A stretch of DNA of 64,000 nt from Antedon mediterranea. Its lineage: Eukaryota > Echinodermata > Crinoidea > Comatulida > Antedonidae. The stretch lies in NCBI RefSeq assembly GCF_964355755.1, contig NC_092677.1, forward strand, positions 3,105,001 through 3,169,000, in the 5' to 3' direction. Below the pieces are notes generated by a model. That model saw only the letters and a program-made list of their open reading frames with translations, had not been told where the DNA came from and made no database searches. The position numbers were made by a program, and so were the translations under genes. Below, piece after piece: positions 45,901 through 59,916 of the stretch (position 1 is its first letter; the number at the start of each line of letters is the position of its first letter).

Positions 45901-48900
45901 AACGATTTTACTCGATCATAAAAATTCAAAATATACAGACTAAAAGATACATTGCAATAATATTTTATGTTCTATTTTTAGAATATAATTGATAACCTCA
46001 GCTGTGTAAAATCAATATGATGGCCACACTATGTTTATGTTGAATATCTTGTTACATTTTGTTCCTTTCAATTGTGGGTTTGTTGCCCACAAAAATACAT
46101 AATTTGTAGGCTTGTGTGTTCCTTTAGATTCATAAAATCTTTTTTTGAATGGAGTCTGCACTGATTTTTGCTATTGATACGGACTCTAATCTCTAAAAAC
46201 TATAAAGCTCTGTTTACACTATCTAGTTTGACAAAAATGTGATATGCCCAAATATGGTAGTGATATGCCCAAATATGGTAGTGATATGCCCAAATATGGT
46301 AGTGATATGCCCAAATATGGTAGTGATATGGCCAAATATGGTAGTGATATGCCCAAATATGGTAGTGATATGCCCAAATATGGTAGTGATATGCCCAAAT
46401 ATCTACGCTCGCGCTAAGGTCAAATTTTCGTTCGCCAAAATGGCGAAAGGTTTTGAAAAACATTAGCCAAATTTAAAATCCTTTAGCCAAATTTAAAAAA
46501 CCATAAAAATTCGCAAAAATGTTTATCAAATAAATAATGCATGTATTTGTTTGTTATTTTACTTCTTTTACATTTATATTATTATTAGGTATCCCAATGA
46601 AGCTGATTTTCGTTACCGCGATTTTAACACGTTCGTGAAATTTCAAAAAGTGACGTGTCTTTGAAGTTAAAAATATACTATTTCTTATGTACCCATGAGA
46701 ATAAAAATTATATGCCGGGAAAGATCTTGTTTAAGGGATTATTTTTATATATTTTTAATCTATGTTTATTAAATATTTTAATAGAAAACGCGAGTTAAAA
46801 ATGAGGTACAAAAGCCGGCGAGCCAAAATCTGCGCGCTAAAAATAACTTTGGAAAACACCTACCCATTTTCGCACCCGATCGCACGAGGTCCATAATAGG
46901 TGGTGGAGTAATTTTTGTTGCATGTTATCAGGCTTTAAATACTCTTTATTTTGATATGTAAATCGGTTATTATTATTATGTACATCCGCCTCATATGTCA
47001 ATTTTAACGATAAAAATTCAATTTTTGAGTCTTTCTCATTATCAAAATCTGGCTAATTTAGTATTGAATTAAAGCTAATTTATATTTCTGTTTGATAAAC
47101 CACATCGTTTTATTTGACTTTGCGTGGACCTGGTGCGAAGAAACCAACAAGACCAACCACTGAAAAAAATAATCCCTACCATAAATATCAGTGTTTACCA
47201 TTTTCCTTACGGGGGATTCAGTTCTCCGCTTATTACTAAATTACCGTCGCCCAGGCAATGTGCATGGTATGCATGTATTAGCGCGTTAATTAATGATTGG
47301 GTAACCCCCGCAGTGGACTGTTCCATTTTCTGAACTAGTCTTCGCCGCACACGAGGCATGTCGAAAAATGTCGCCTCTCATCATGGAATATTTGCTTCGA
47401 AACGTCAACTTTACCGATTTATTAAATTATTTAATAAGTGGAATATTTATCAATCTATTATATAAAACAAGTACGTTAGGAAGAAATGTACTGCAGAAAT
47501 TTAAGAAGCTTTGAATTTGCTATGCAGCGGCCGTAACCCATTCTATGTAGGCGGCCGAAACGCGCTTTGGCCAGGGTTGCCGTTGTAGTATACGTTGTTT
47601 CTTAGCTATTCAATTTAAAGCGCAACTTTCGGTTAGAATAATCGAAAGGGAAATAAAATTAAACATGTTAACATTATACTATTGTCTATTGAGGTAATTA
47701 CTTTGTTAAATTTAAAATTCCCCTTTTTAAATAACAGAACAGCCTCGTTTACGGAAGTATTCGTCCACATGTTTCTGTTTACATTTTCTTCTTGAAGTTC
47801 ATTTTCTACGTCGAAGAATAGGGACTTCCCCTTTTATTCGCTCATCATCCACGAACCAATCACATTAACTGTGTGTCATTAAAACGTCATCGAGGCACGC
47901 TCTGCGCATGTTTAAACAGAACTAAAAAAATGAACACGGCGATCGTGACGTCGTCGCATACCGAGTCAGAAAGTACTGAAGTACGTGTGGCGAATTCTCG
48001 CTCCCATAGAAGTCACGCCGACCAGGCTAGGCCTAGGCTTGGAAATGTATTTTCGCCAATTTGGCGAACGAGGCAATACTTATTTTCGCCAAATGGAGAC
48101 TCCAGTCGCCATTGGCGAATTGGCGAGCGGTTAGCGCGAGCGTAGAATATGGTAGTGAAATGCCCAAATATGGTAAGGATATGCCTAAATATGTAAGGAT
48201 ATGGCCAAATATGGTAGTGATATGGCCAAATATGGTAGTGATATGCCCATATATGGTAGTGATATGCCAAAAATGGTAGTTATATAATGTCATGTCCATG
48301 TATTCTTTTTGCTTTATAAACCAAAAAGAAAGATTTACAGTATTTTATAATCATTTATTAGAGTTTGTTCTCAGTTTGTATTGTTCCATAATGTGATCAT
48401 ATTCAATAAATGAACTACTGTATATTAAATGTTGAATTTAGTAACTGCTATGTTTTAGTATAATAAAAGAAAGAAAGCGTCTAACGACAAGGCCCAAAAA
48501 TTTGTCTCGTTGGGAGAAAATTAAACTCCCAACAACATAAAAACTACGGCCGACGCTATCTCAAAATGACTCGCCCCATTGAACAGTACTGACGAGTCAA
48601 ACGTTTTGTCGGGCCTCGTCGTACGACGCAGTCTGAGTTGACAATTTTACTGTTATGCTTCATTAGTATTGAGTATTTAAAGTTAATTTGGTATTTAAAA
48701 TAAATATTAATGTTTTTTCTTTCTATCCTGATCGTTAATTCAATTTACTTGTATCTGGACCTGTATCAATCCATTATTAATATTCATATATAATATTCAT
48801 CCACAGTTTTTGTTCAGAATATCAAAGTAAACGGTTTTAATCGTTCACATGAAAATCGTTATGAATACACTTTTCAGGTAAGCATAATACTAAATTTGTT

Positions 48901-51900
48901 TCATTATTATTCAACAAAACCGATTATAAAGTTTGTTTATGTGCCAGGCTACCTGGATAAACTGACAATAGCCCATGCTCTCCTTAGGAAGAGCTACTGT
49001 ATGATACAGAAAAAATAAAATTACCCCTATGTAATAATGGACTTGTGTAGGCACCACAAGATTCCACATTCATTTTGAAAACAACATAAATAATGTTATT
49101 TAAAAAACTAGGCCAACGCAGCATGAACGATTTGAGAGTTTTGTTCTCAGCTCTAATGGCAACAATGTGTTGTTGTTAATAATATCAAATCTCAACATAG
49201 ATACAACATCAATGTTATAATGAGCATATTGTCCTAATTTATTACAGCGACGACAACATTGTTTCAAATAACAAAGTGTAATGCGTAATCCATGTTGTGT
49301 ATATGATCTCATTTTGTAACCTTATTGTTGAGGTGGTCCCGTCATCATGTTTCATTTGGTTGAGGTCATCCCATTAATTATTTAATATTTTCTTATGATT
49401 CCTGATCTTTGATTGGAAAGGATCTTACAATTACACTTTCCTAAATTTTAAAAATTAAATTCACAATTATCTGCCACACTTTTATAAATACATAATTATT
49501 CAACTAGTAATATTTGTTATTACAAATAGTGTTCTGTAATGCACTTGTCAATTGTATGACCCACTATACGACCCCCGGGAGAGGTGCATCATGGGTGCGT
49601 CATTTACATATAATTACTGACGCAAGGGTGCGTCAAAAAACCTAGATGGTATGTCACATCAATGAACAAGGTGTGTCAATGTCCGTCACTTTACCACCCA
49701 CCATATCATAAACAACATGGTCGCAGTGCGTCAAAATAGGTGCGTCATGGTCACCTAAAGGTAAGTCACATTTTTTACGCACGGGTGCGTCATGGTATTC
49801 AAAGGTATGACGCACATCGGACAAATGACGCACCTCTCCCGGGGGTCATATAGTGGGTCATACAATTGACAAGTGCATAAGTTTACAGTAATTTTGTAAT
49901 ACCATGGAGCTACTCGATGGTAATACACTATGTAGACGTATTGTGAGTCACTGTAAATAAAACAGTATGAATATGATATGTTTACCCAAAAATAATTGAT
50001 TAAATATCTTAATTAAAAGTAAACAAATGTAGTTTACTGCAGTAGAATAATTTTGCTGTTCTCTAAACATTATTTTCATCTTTTAATTCAATATTTTAAA
50101 CGGTTTAGCTGGTCGATACCATCTTATTGCTAAAGAGGATCCAGTTTGTTAATGAAATTATTATAATTGTAATGTGTGTATTGTTGAGGTGATCCCACCA
50201 TGCACCTGGTCACCTAACTACGGTCATTGAAAATCAAATTTCAAATAATGTAACATAACTATAAACATAAATTAATATTTCATTTTTAAATTTGATTATT
50301 ACAATTACAAAAATATACATACAGTTATTATAGACTACAGACCTGTACTTCTGAATAATAAGTGTTTTTAGCTGTTTTAAAATGACTGTAGAAATGAAAT
50401 AATTGAAATAATTGTATCCGTGAAATAATCCAATGGTTTATTTATTAGTAGTTTTATTGATTTCAACATTATTTTCATGATTAATGATTCTTTTCCTTTT
50501 CCGATATTTTTTCGCAAAGGGAATAAAAAAAAAAATATCACTTTAATTTAAAGTGATATTTTTTTAAATATTAAATTTATTTAAATTTAATTTTAAATAT
50601 AAATATTAATTTAAAGTTTAAATGACATCTAGCTAATATATACCTATAAAATATATATAAAGTAAAGTGATATACTGATAACAATATTGGGTTGTTGTTC
50701 CCATTTGAATTTTTCTTGACTATTCCATTTTATCGGTAGGGGTGTTCAGTTACTTTTTTTTTTCAAATTCATTTTATCCAGGTGCCATACAGTTTGTTAT
50801 TATTCGTTTGTGGTTTTTTTTAGATTACGTGGTCAGACAACTCGGTGACCAGTGTAAGCAAAACGCATGTCCAGTTATTTGAATTCCAATGCAAGGCAAG
50901 TTTTGTTTTTAATCATTTAAAAGAAAAATATTATTAATCTAACCTCTGTTTTATTATGTCTTCTGGCTTAAAGATTTTCACACTGAAAAAATAATGACAA
51001 CAACATTTTCTTTTCATTTTTAACATAATAGTTATTCACTTTGACCAAAAGTTGGATCCAACAAAAATTATTTACCTGAAAAAACTGAAATTTAAAGTCA
51101 AATTGGTTGAAATTTTGTCTTTTTAAAAGAGAAAATGTTTTTTTTTTTCGATAAACTTTAATAAAACTACAAAATAGCTCATTCAAAATCTGATTTTATT
51201 CTTATCTTCATTTTCATTTTTTTGTGGGACAATACATCTTTAATTAAAGATGTCATTTACAGTAGCTACAACAATTTTTATTTCCATGATATTTTAAGGA
51301 TTTTGTCAACAAATTAGCAAATGATTAATGTTATTAAAATTATTTTCCTCAGTTACTGAATCTTTTTCCTGAGCAAGCAGGCGAACATAAATCGATGATG
51401 CCATACCTTGAAGGTGAGTAAATTATTATTAATTTTTAAGAATGTATTAAATATAGTATATTATTATTTATTATATCATTTACCACTGCGATACCAGAAG
51501 AATGAAAAAGGAGTATCTGTTGTAACATTGGTTTAAATGACATTAACCAAAATGCTGAAGTTGATCCTTAATTGGAGGTGATAAATTCGGACAACACTAT
51601 AGCCAACCCCTTTTTCGGGGGGTGGGGGGGGGGGGGAACATCATAAATGGGGTCACTTCATATTAAGAGGTCACTTTGTTGGGACTCCTGATGTTGTTTT
51701 CTAGCACACCCCATCCCACCTGCCCCACCCATAATTGAGATTCTATTACTGTACAGTGTATTTGTTCAGTAGTAATACAGTAATACTGTAACTTTGTAAG
51801 ACATTATGTTTCTTAGGGTCTGTTTCTGCTGAAAAAATAAAAATAATCGATTTTTTCCAGTCACCGCAAACCACAAAAATAATCGCGTTGCAATTGAAAA

Positions 51901-54900
51901 TTGCTACGACTTTAATCGGTTATTCAGGTAATCGGTTTTTAAAATCACGTCATCATTCCCCCACAGCGCAGTTCAAGTTATGAAAGGCCGATGAGAGTTG
52001 GTTTGTTTACATCCTATCGCTGCCTAAAACTCTCACATGTAGAGCTACGATTAAAAATTACTCTTACGTAAAGCTATATTATTTGTAAAATAAACATCTA
52101 GGCCTACTACCGTACCACATACAACAGAATAATGATGTTATATTAATAAGGACACGTCGGCGAAAAAAGTTCGTTTCGCCGTTCGTTGGTTCTACCTTCG
52201 GCCTGCTAGGGCCTAGCCTAGAGGCTATATATTTCTACCGAAACAAGTCAACAGACAACAGGCCTAACAAATGACATGTAAAACATCGTTAGCCTGAACT
52301 GGTGGTATGTAACGGGTGTACTTGTAACACAGAATCCCGGAGTCTCTCGGTATAATTCTCCCCCACAAAATAATAAAAATCAAATGTTTAACATTTGATT
52401 GTTATTCGGTCTACCCTACATCGCGATCGTGGTTTTGCTGATCGTCGTCGATATCGCGCAAATAAACAGCATGCTTTGTGACGTGAATAAGTTTGTCATA
52501 CTCTAGAGGTCAAAGTGAGGTCAATAATCGCTATTTGTGTTGCAGCTCAAAACTGCTCCGCAATAATCGGTTAAAACAAGAAATAATCGATTAAAACACG
52601 CAATGGATTGAGTGTTTTTAATCGGTTATTTTTAATCGGTTATTTTATTTTGCGCCGTTTCTGCTGCCCAAAAATAATCGATTAAAAAAATAAACGGTTA
52701 ATAATCGATTATTTCTGCTCAGCAGAAACAGGCCCTTAGTAAATTATTGGACTTAACTTCTTTCACGTGTGTTAACAATACATTCTCTTACTTGGTTATT
52801 TATTGTTTATGACTCAGTAGATATTACATTTATCAACACTGTGAAGCTTGTTATAATTAAGTCATAAATTATGGTAGACCTGGTTTTGATACTTCTGTTG
52901 TTAGTTGTGATTGGTTCGATTCTCCTCTGGTTCGATTCTTCTCTGGTTCGGAATGATGTTGTGTACACAATAGACTACACAGACCAATTTGGTAGTCTTG
53001 CAGTTCAGTCTACCTGTATTAAGAAAAAAAACTTGCCACCCATCAGAAAAAAAATTTGAGAAATGATGATGTTGGGATGCTCACACTAGAGGGCGTAGTA
53101 GATAAATTCTTCTTTTTCTTATTAGTATCTCATTTCGGAGATTAAGGTCATGTCAGTTTGTTTCATTTATTACTTCTGGTCGTCGTCGTCGTAGTAGTAT
53201 TTCAATTCATCTTTGGTTCTGTTGATTTTCAGGGTATCTGAAGGTGCGCATATTTGCTTTCAATCTTAAGCTCTGTCCACACTATCAAACTAGTTTGACA
53301 ATAAAAAGTATGATGTGTGCAAATATGGTAGTGAAATGACATCATCATATATGAGCACATTTTGTTGTCACATAAAGTGTGATAGTAAAAAAACAAAATG
53401 TGTATAATTTCCAGTTAAATGAACATTATTTATGTATTGTATATTATTGAGACAATATTTGTTACTAGAATTTACACCATTTAAAAACCTGGTTTTCTTG
53501 TGGGGTTATTCATAGAAATTGAACCCCGTAGCTACAGGTATGTATTTGAACATTACATCTTGGTCATGTTCTCAGCAGGCATTTGGGTGTCAATAAATAA
53601 CATGTTACACCCAATTTTGACCTTAATGTTCAGATGTATCTGTTCAATATATTACATCCTTACAGACATTATTAAAAGTATGTACAGTAGACAGTGACTG
53701 TTTTATTAAATTGTAATGTGAAACAGTTGGAATGTTTTCAATTATGTCAAATTTGTTTGTAACATTCAATACGAATACGATCATAACGATTAGACTTCTA
53801 ACATTGTTACTGTACGTCTATTAATATTAAGGGACCATTTTGCACTGGCGTTTTTATTTTTAATATTAGGGAGCGTTTCATTTGCGACAACCAAACTTTG
53901 TCATGTTAATTGTGCGCATGTGGAGATAAAGGGACGCGTGTCCTCACCTCGACATAGGTTTTGATTCTTTCTAGGTCCAGGTGACGGCCAACGACTCATT
54001 GATTGACCTGACATAGGTTGGTCATAGCATATCAAAAGATTAGATTGTAGCATAAATATTATCTCTTTCTCGTTTTCGCAATCGTTGCGCCCTCATCGGG
54101 AATTGTATTGAATTGGAATACTATACTCATGTTATAAAATGACAAACGCAAAAATGTTTTCATGTTGGATAAGTATAATTGGTTGTTCATTGGAGATGCA
54201 ACCTTTACCTTGTATATGGATTTTTGGAATAACAGACTTTACTTATAACAGACTTATTGCATGTTTTTTTTAATCTATTATTACATCCAGATGGTCATAA
54301 ATTTTCAAAATTTATGTTTTTCTGTCAAAAAATTAAATAATCATTAAAATAATAATTGTTTGTGATTTCAAAATATGAATAATTGTACTGTAATTCACAA
54401 ATAATTGATAATTAACCGAATTAATATTTACTCCAGTTTGTATTGACCTCTATGTGACCTTAATTTCTGCTCAAAACAAGGTGACCTTGTAATTATTGGG
54501 ATATGGGTATAGAAAGAAATGATAATATTATAGGTAAATTAAAGGTCAAACCCCATATTTGGTATATTTAACTGTGCACAAGTGTGTGGTTTTATCGAAA
54601 CCAGCAAGTTATATTTAGACCATTACATCATTCAAGGAAATATTGTTTGTCATTTAAATCTTTTAAAAATGAATGTAATTAAAAAAGAAAATTATTATCG
54701 TAGTAATATTAATTAAATACTGTACTATTTTGATACAATAATAAAACACATTTTAATGTATTTTGTTTTGTTTTCCTTAAAATGTTTTGTTTATCCAAAA
54801 CAAAATTACGGTATATTTCGGTGTATAAGTCGCACTTTTGACACGCAAATTTTACCTCTAAATTAAGGGTGCGTCTCATACACCGAACATAAATGCCTCA

Positions 54901-57900
54901 CCACACAGATTGTACATATCGTCACCTCGTTTGCTAGGCCTGAGTAGGCTAGGCCTAGCTACAGTATACTAACGTAACGGCAACCTGCTTCTGCCTAGTT
55001 TTCAAGGCATTTTAGCATGATGTTATACTAAATATGATGAAAAGATTTGTTCATTATGGAGCTGCTGTTTTAGGCGCTCCGATAAAATTCCATTTTTAAA
55101 CGTTTACGATTGGAATAGGCTAGTATTTATTCATAGTTATACGCACGATCGCCGACCGCCGTACCCCCAGCGCAAGCCCTTCTTGGGCGGCCACATGGTG
55201 TACGATATTCGACTAGTATATTCTCCAGGTGATTATAGCATGGACCTATCGTACACACTTCTCGGATACATAGATACTAATCAAATACGATTTTCTGTGA
55301 AAACGTGCGCCCTCTCGAAATGATCGATCGAGGCTAGCCCACACACATGTACGTGTTACACACACGGTCATGCACTCGATATTGCGGGTGCGAAACTCAT
55401 GAATAACAAGTTAGAAAGAACTTGTTGAGGCTGGGCGCGGCCGAGCCTAGGTAAGAAAAAACCTAAATAAAGGAGGCCGTTGTAGATACAACAAAATTAT
55501 TATTACAATAATATTGATTACAATTTTTAAAAAAAATTGTTTTTATGAAATATAAGGTGCGTCTTTATACGGTCTTATACATCGACGATATAAAAAATAC
55601 CGATATTTTACTCTCAGTTAGGGGGTGAGTCTTATACACAGGTGCGACTTATACACCGAAATATACGGTATGTTACTGTATATCAGCCCTTTCAGCATTT
55701 TTATTATTGCAGAATTATGGTGTTTTTCCGGGTTTCTAGTCAAAGATTATCAAAGTCATAATCTGTTACTTATTCTGTTATTCTGTTTATTATTATTATT
55801 AATGATTTTAATAATTTATTTGTAGGAAAACGAATATCAAGTACAGCACATAAAGGAGAACTAGCAGAGAAAACACTGCCAGACATTGAGGAATACGTTA
55901 GGTACGCAAACATTGATTTTATTATTGGCAAAAGTAAAGGCAATATCACATGATGAGCTTTTAGTCAAGTATATCAGTATCAGTTCCTATTTAAAGTGTA
56001 ACCTAATTCTTTCTATTAAATGCAATATCGTCTTAATTTTACCCTACTTTAATTAGATAAGCCAATTCCTAACTCTTTCTATAGGTCTGTTTACACTATC
56101 AAACTAGTTTGACAAAAAAAGTGTGATATACCCAAATATGGTATTGTTATGACATCATCATGTCCATATATGGGCACATTTTTTTTGTTACATAAAGTTT
56201 AATAGTGTAGACAGAGCTTAAGCCCTTTTCTCACAGAATCATGCGCCAAGGAGGGGTGGGGGGAAGAAATATGGAAGCCCGTAGAGGGACGAAATGAAGG
56301 TCTGAACATAATTTGCTCAAGACATAGTAATATTACTAGAATCCAGTGTGTCAATATCTTTGCCGCAGATTTTCAAAGTACAATACAATGGCAACGGTTG
56401 CCTATCTATACCGCCTTTTTGCCGACACATGTTTTGCTAAAAATTACTTGTGTAGAGCACTATATACTACAGTTTTAACATTTGTTTAATTAGAAGATGA
56501 TCTGTGATACTCATCACAAACATTTTTTCTGTTTATTTTATTTTTTTTCCAGACAACTAAGCAATCTACCGCCGCACATCCTCCAGTGCCATCACGTTGT
56601 GGCGTTCTTCTGCCCGTCCAGTCTACCAACGACTACACCGGTAATTCCAAATGTAAACGCCGAACAAAACGTTGTATTGGATCCGCTATCAACCAACTGT
56701 AAGTTGGAAATTCTAAGATATAAAATGGGCTGCATTTTTAATGCCTTTCACTGTGAAATAATGATGACATATAAACATACTTTGGCCCATTTTCACAAGG
56801 AAAAAGATAATAGCTGCTATACATAATAATATATGCGGCGTTCGTAATCTATTTTACGATCCTGTGTATTGTGGTAGTTCTATATTTGGAACGCTACTTC
56901 TGAAATAGAAATAAAAATTTCTATGAATAATATTTATTTATTGGTACGTTGGTAGTTTTATCCATCTAGTGTCTCTATGAAAATATCATTTAAATCTCAT
57001 GAGGTCTGTTAAATACATTTATATATTTCTTCTATCTAATTATGACAAGCATTGGATTGAATACAATGCAGACTGCTTATATTGCATTAATTAATGCTAA
57101 TTATAATATTGTATTAATTAATGCTAATTATAATATTGTATTAATTAATGCTAATTATAATATTGTATTAATTAATGCTAATTATAATATTGTATTAATT
57201 AATGCTAATTATAATATTGTATTAATTAATGCTAATTATAATATTGTATTAATTAATGCTAATTATAATATTGTATTAATTAATGCTAATTATAATATTG
57301 CATTAATTAATGCTAATTATTATAATATTGTATTAATTAATGCTAATTATAATATATTGTATTAATTAATGCTAATTATAATATTGTATCAATTAATGCT
57401 AATTATAATATTGTATTAATTAATGCTAATTATAATATTGTATTAATTAATGCTAATTATAACATTGTATACAAAATTAAAAAGTATATACACAGTTAAC
57501 TCTTTGAAAACTGAAAATTCTCCAAAGAAGAAAGAAAAGTTCAAAGTTCAGAATTTCTGGGGGACCAGACAAAATTTATTAGGCCTCCACGATATTGAGA
57601 GGTGACTGTACAGTAGTAACAATCCCAAACAACTTCTTAAACCCACCAATTTTTACAAAGATTATACTATCAGTAAAGTACTGATTTAACTTGCATATTT
57701 TGAACATTTTAGGTGATGATTATCAGGTGGTATACTGCGAACAACCATGTGACACTGACCTCAATGAACAGGCGGAAAGTTTACAGTCCAACGAACAACC
57801 TGAAGTGTTCTACGCCACAGACGCCACACAAATGGCATGCCACAAGGAAGCAGAAGGAACTGTAAACCTCGCAGAAGGATATCACGTACCCTCTGAAGCG

Positions 57901-59845
57901 TGTCACATACCTACTGAAGCGTGTCACATGCCCGCTGAAGCGTGTCGCATACCTACTGAAGCGGGTCAAATACCCACTGAAGCATGTCAGTTACCAACGT
58001 CTAGTGACAACAGTACCAAGATGGTGTACTCGATCACCGTGACGTCACCTATGGTACACACCACCAATGTACACGCTAACATACAACACGTCCAATCAAT
58101 TTATCCACAGGTCACCCTTGACAACCAAAGGCAACATAACAGAGCAGGTAAATATGTATTTCAACCATGGAACCATCATCATATTGTAGTTCAACAAAAC
58201 AGAAAGCATATAAAGATGAAAAATTATTAATAGGTCAATTGATTTTGTTGAGTCAGTTTTGAATACTGCATGTATGCCAACATATTAATATTCACTTCTC
58301 ACATTCATATATAAATAATTTAAATTCCGTTATTGGGATATATTTTTCGGGTGATTAAACGATTATGCAGATATTTTATATGCCACGTAATGCAAGACTA
58401 AAGGATGATGTAATAGAAGGCTGTGTTGTTATCCTAAACGTCTTTTATCTCGCGATGATATGTAAAATAAATCTCATTACTATCCTATTTCATTCTTCAT
58501 AAATTTAGCCTCAAGTCATAGCCACCTCTGACGTAAAAAGAAATAGTTTAGTAATTGGTAACAACTTGGGGAGTCTCATTTTATCCCAGGTTGTATTTCT
58601 TTTTGATAACATTATACACAGTAACTACCTAAGTTATTGTTGAAAAGTTATCATAGCAAACCAAAATATGTAATATCATGTATAAATGTAATTTTTTTTT
58701 AAACATGAAGATGTCAATAAGTAAATTTTATGAAATAATAATGACAGTTTGGATAATAAACTTTCCAAATTTCAGTTTAATTTCTTTCTTTTCTTACAAA
58801 AAAAAACCCCCCAAAACAATAAAGATACAGATGAAACATTACCTCCTAGATAGAGGTAATAAATGACGAAGGTATCTATAATTAATAAGTCCAGGTATAG
58901 TAATGCTGTTATACATTAAAACATGAGATATAGGCCTATTATAAGCCATTAGATTGTACCATGATTATCTACTCTATAAATTTTGTTTACTCCAAAATGA
59001 GATGAGGCACGAGTCTTAATGGAGTCAATACATGATGTTAATAATTATTTCTCTTTTTTGTTAGAAGGAGTTGCCACTTCTCCAAGAGGTAATACCAAGA
59101 TGCTACCTCCAAGACCTACTAATGCCTGGTAAGAAATGAATGAATCTATACTTTTTGTATCTTTATCTCTTGTGTTTTACAACAAAAATCACATTTTTTC
59201 GCAACAAGCTAATGTAGTGGAACTGTAGTTTGGTGGTTAACATGCTTGCCTTCCAATCCCAAGGTCCATGGTTCAATCCTAACCTAGTGCCGGGGTTCAA
59301 TCCTGACCTAGTGCCAGGGTTGTAACTCACGAATTTCACTCCCTAAGCCTCAAATGAGACTTTGTTTATATATATATATATATATATATATTATTTGTGA
59401 CTGCCACAAAGTACATTAAATTGGCTGGCTCGTTATACCTATATATATATAGTCCTAAACAATTACATTTTGATCCATATAGGATAGCCATAACCCCAAA
59501 ACGTGACCCAATTTTGATAAGCCCACTGGAACTTATATATTATACAGGGAATAAATTAATTTCCTCTTTCGTTATTGTTTTGAAGGCCAGCATACAATCA
59601 GGCTATCTCGTCACATGTGATGTATAACGCACAGTTACAAGTAATGCCATACTCTACAACAGTAGCCAGCGATATGGTGGCGCCTGTCATCCAGGAATGG
59701 CTCAAGAAGCAAAGGCTGCATAAGTACAACACCCTCTTCCAGGGAATGACTGTAGAGCAAGTGAGTACAACCTATAGAGGGCAGTAGAATGTTATTATCA
59801 TTTTTAGACAATAGGTATCAATATCGACATTAAGATTTTTATAGT

Positions 59846-59916
<71 letters not shown>

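Larger units (their letters stand above)
46204..48300. mobile_element. Family A MITE split by a later insertion
   Basis: The left half (46204-46402) starts aagctctgtttacactatct and carries eight gtgatatgcccaaatatggta units. The right half (48146-48300) continues with degenerate units and ends ataatgtcatgtcc. The 1743-bp element between them interrupts one unit exactly. Confidence 0.85.
39832..48817 (+). other. ZCCHC14 intron 3
   Basis: A 9-kb intron carrying family A, B and C MITEs, a 632-bp inverted-repeat element, a CAT-rich tract and the nested insertion at 46403-48145, listed separately. No coding exon was recognised in it. Confidence 0.7.
51414..55825 (+). other. ZCCHC14 intron 6
   Basis: A 4.4-kb intron with a 920-bp element (51816-52735), a family A MITE (53268-53386) and an 860-bp TA-flanked element (54809-55668). 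A G-rich run lies at about 51617-51637. No exon was recognised. Confidence 0.75.

Noticed and set aside
47124-48145. Short frames inside the 1.74-kb insertion as a transposase.
   Set aside because: Too short, no catalytic or DNA-binding motif; element treated as non-autonomous.
52871-53059. 62-codon plus-strand frame with a hydrophobic start.
   Set aside because: Lies within ZCCHC14 intron 6; no family, no splice or promoter support.
57042-57365. 107-codon open frame repeating INANYNIVL.
   Set aside because: Produced by a 27-bp intronic minisatellite; multiple-of-three period only.
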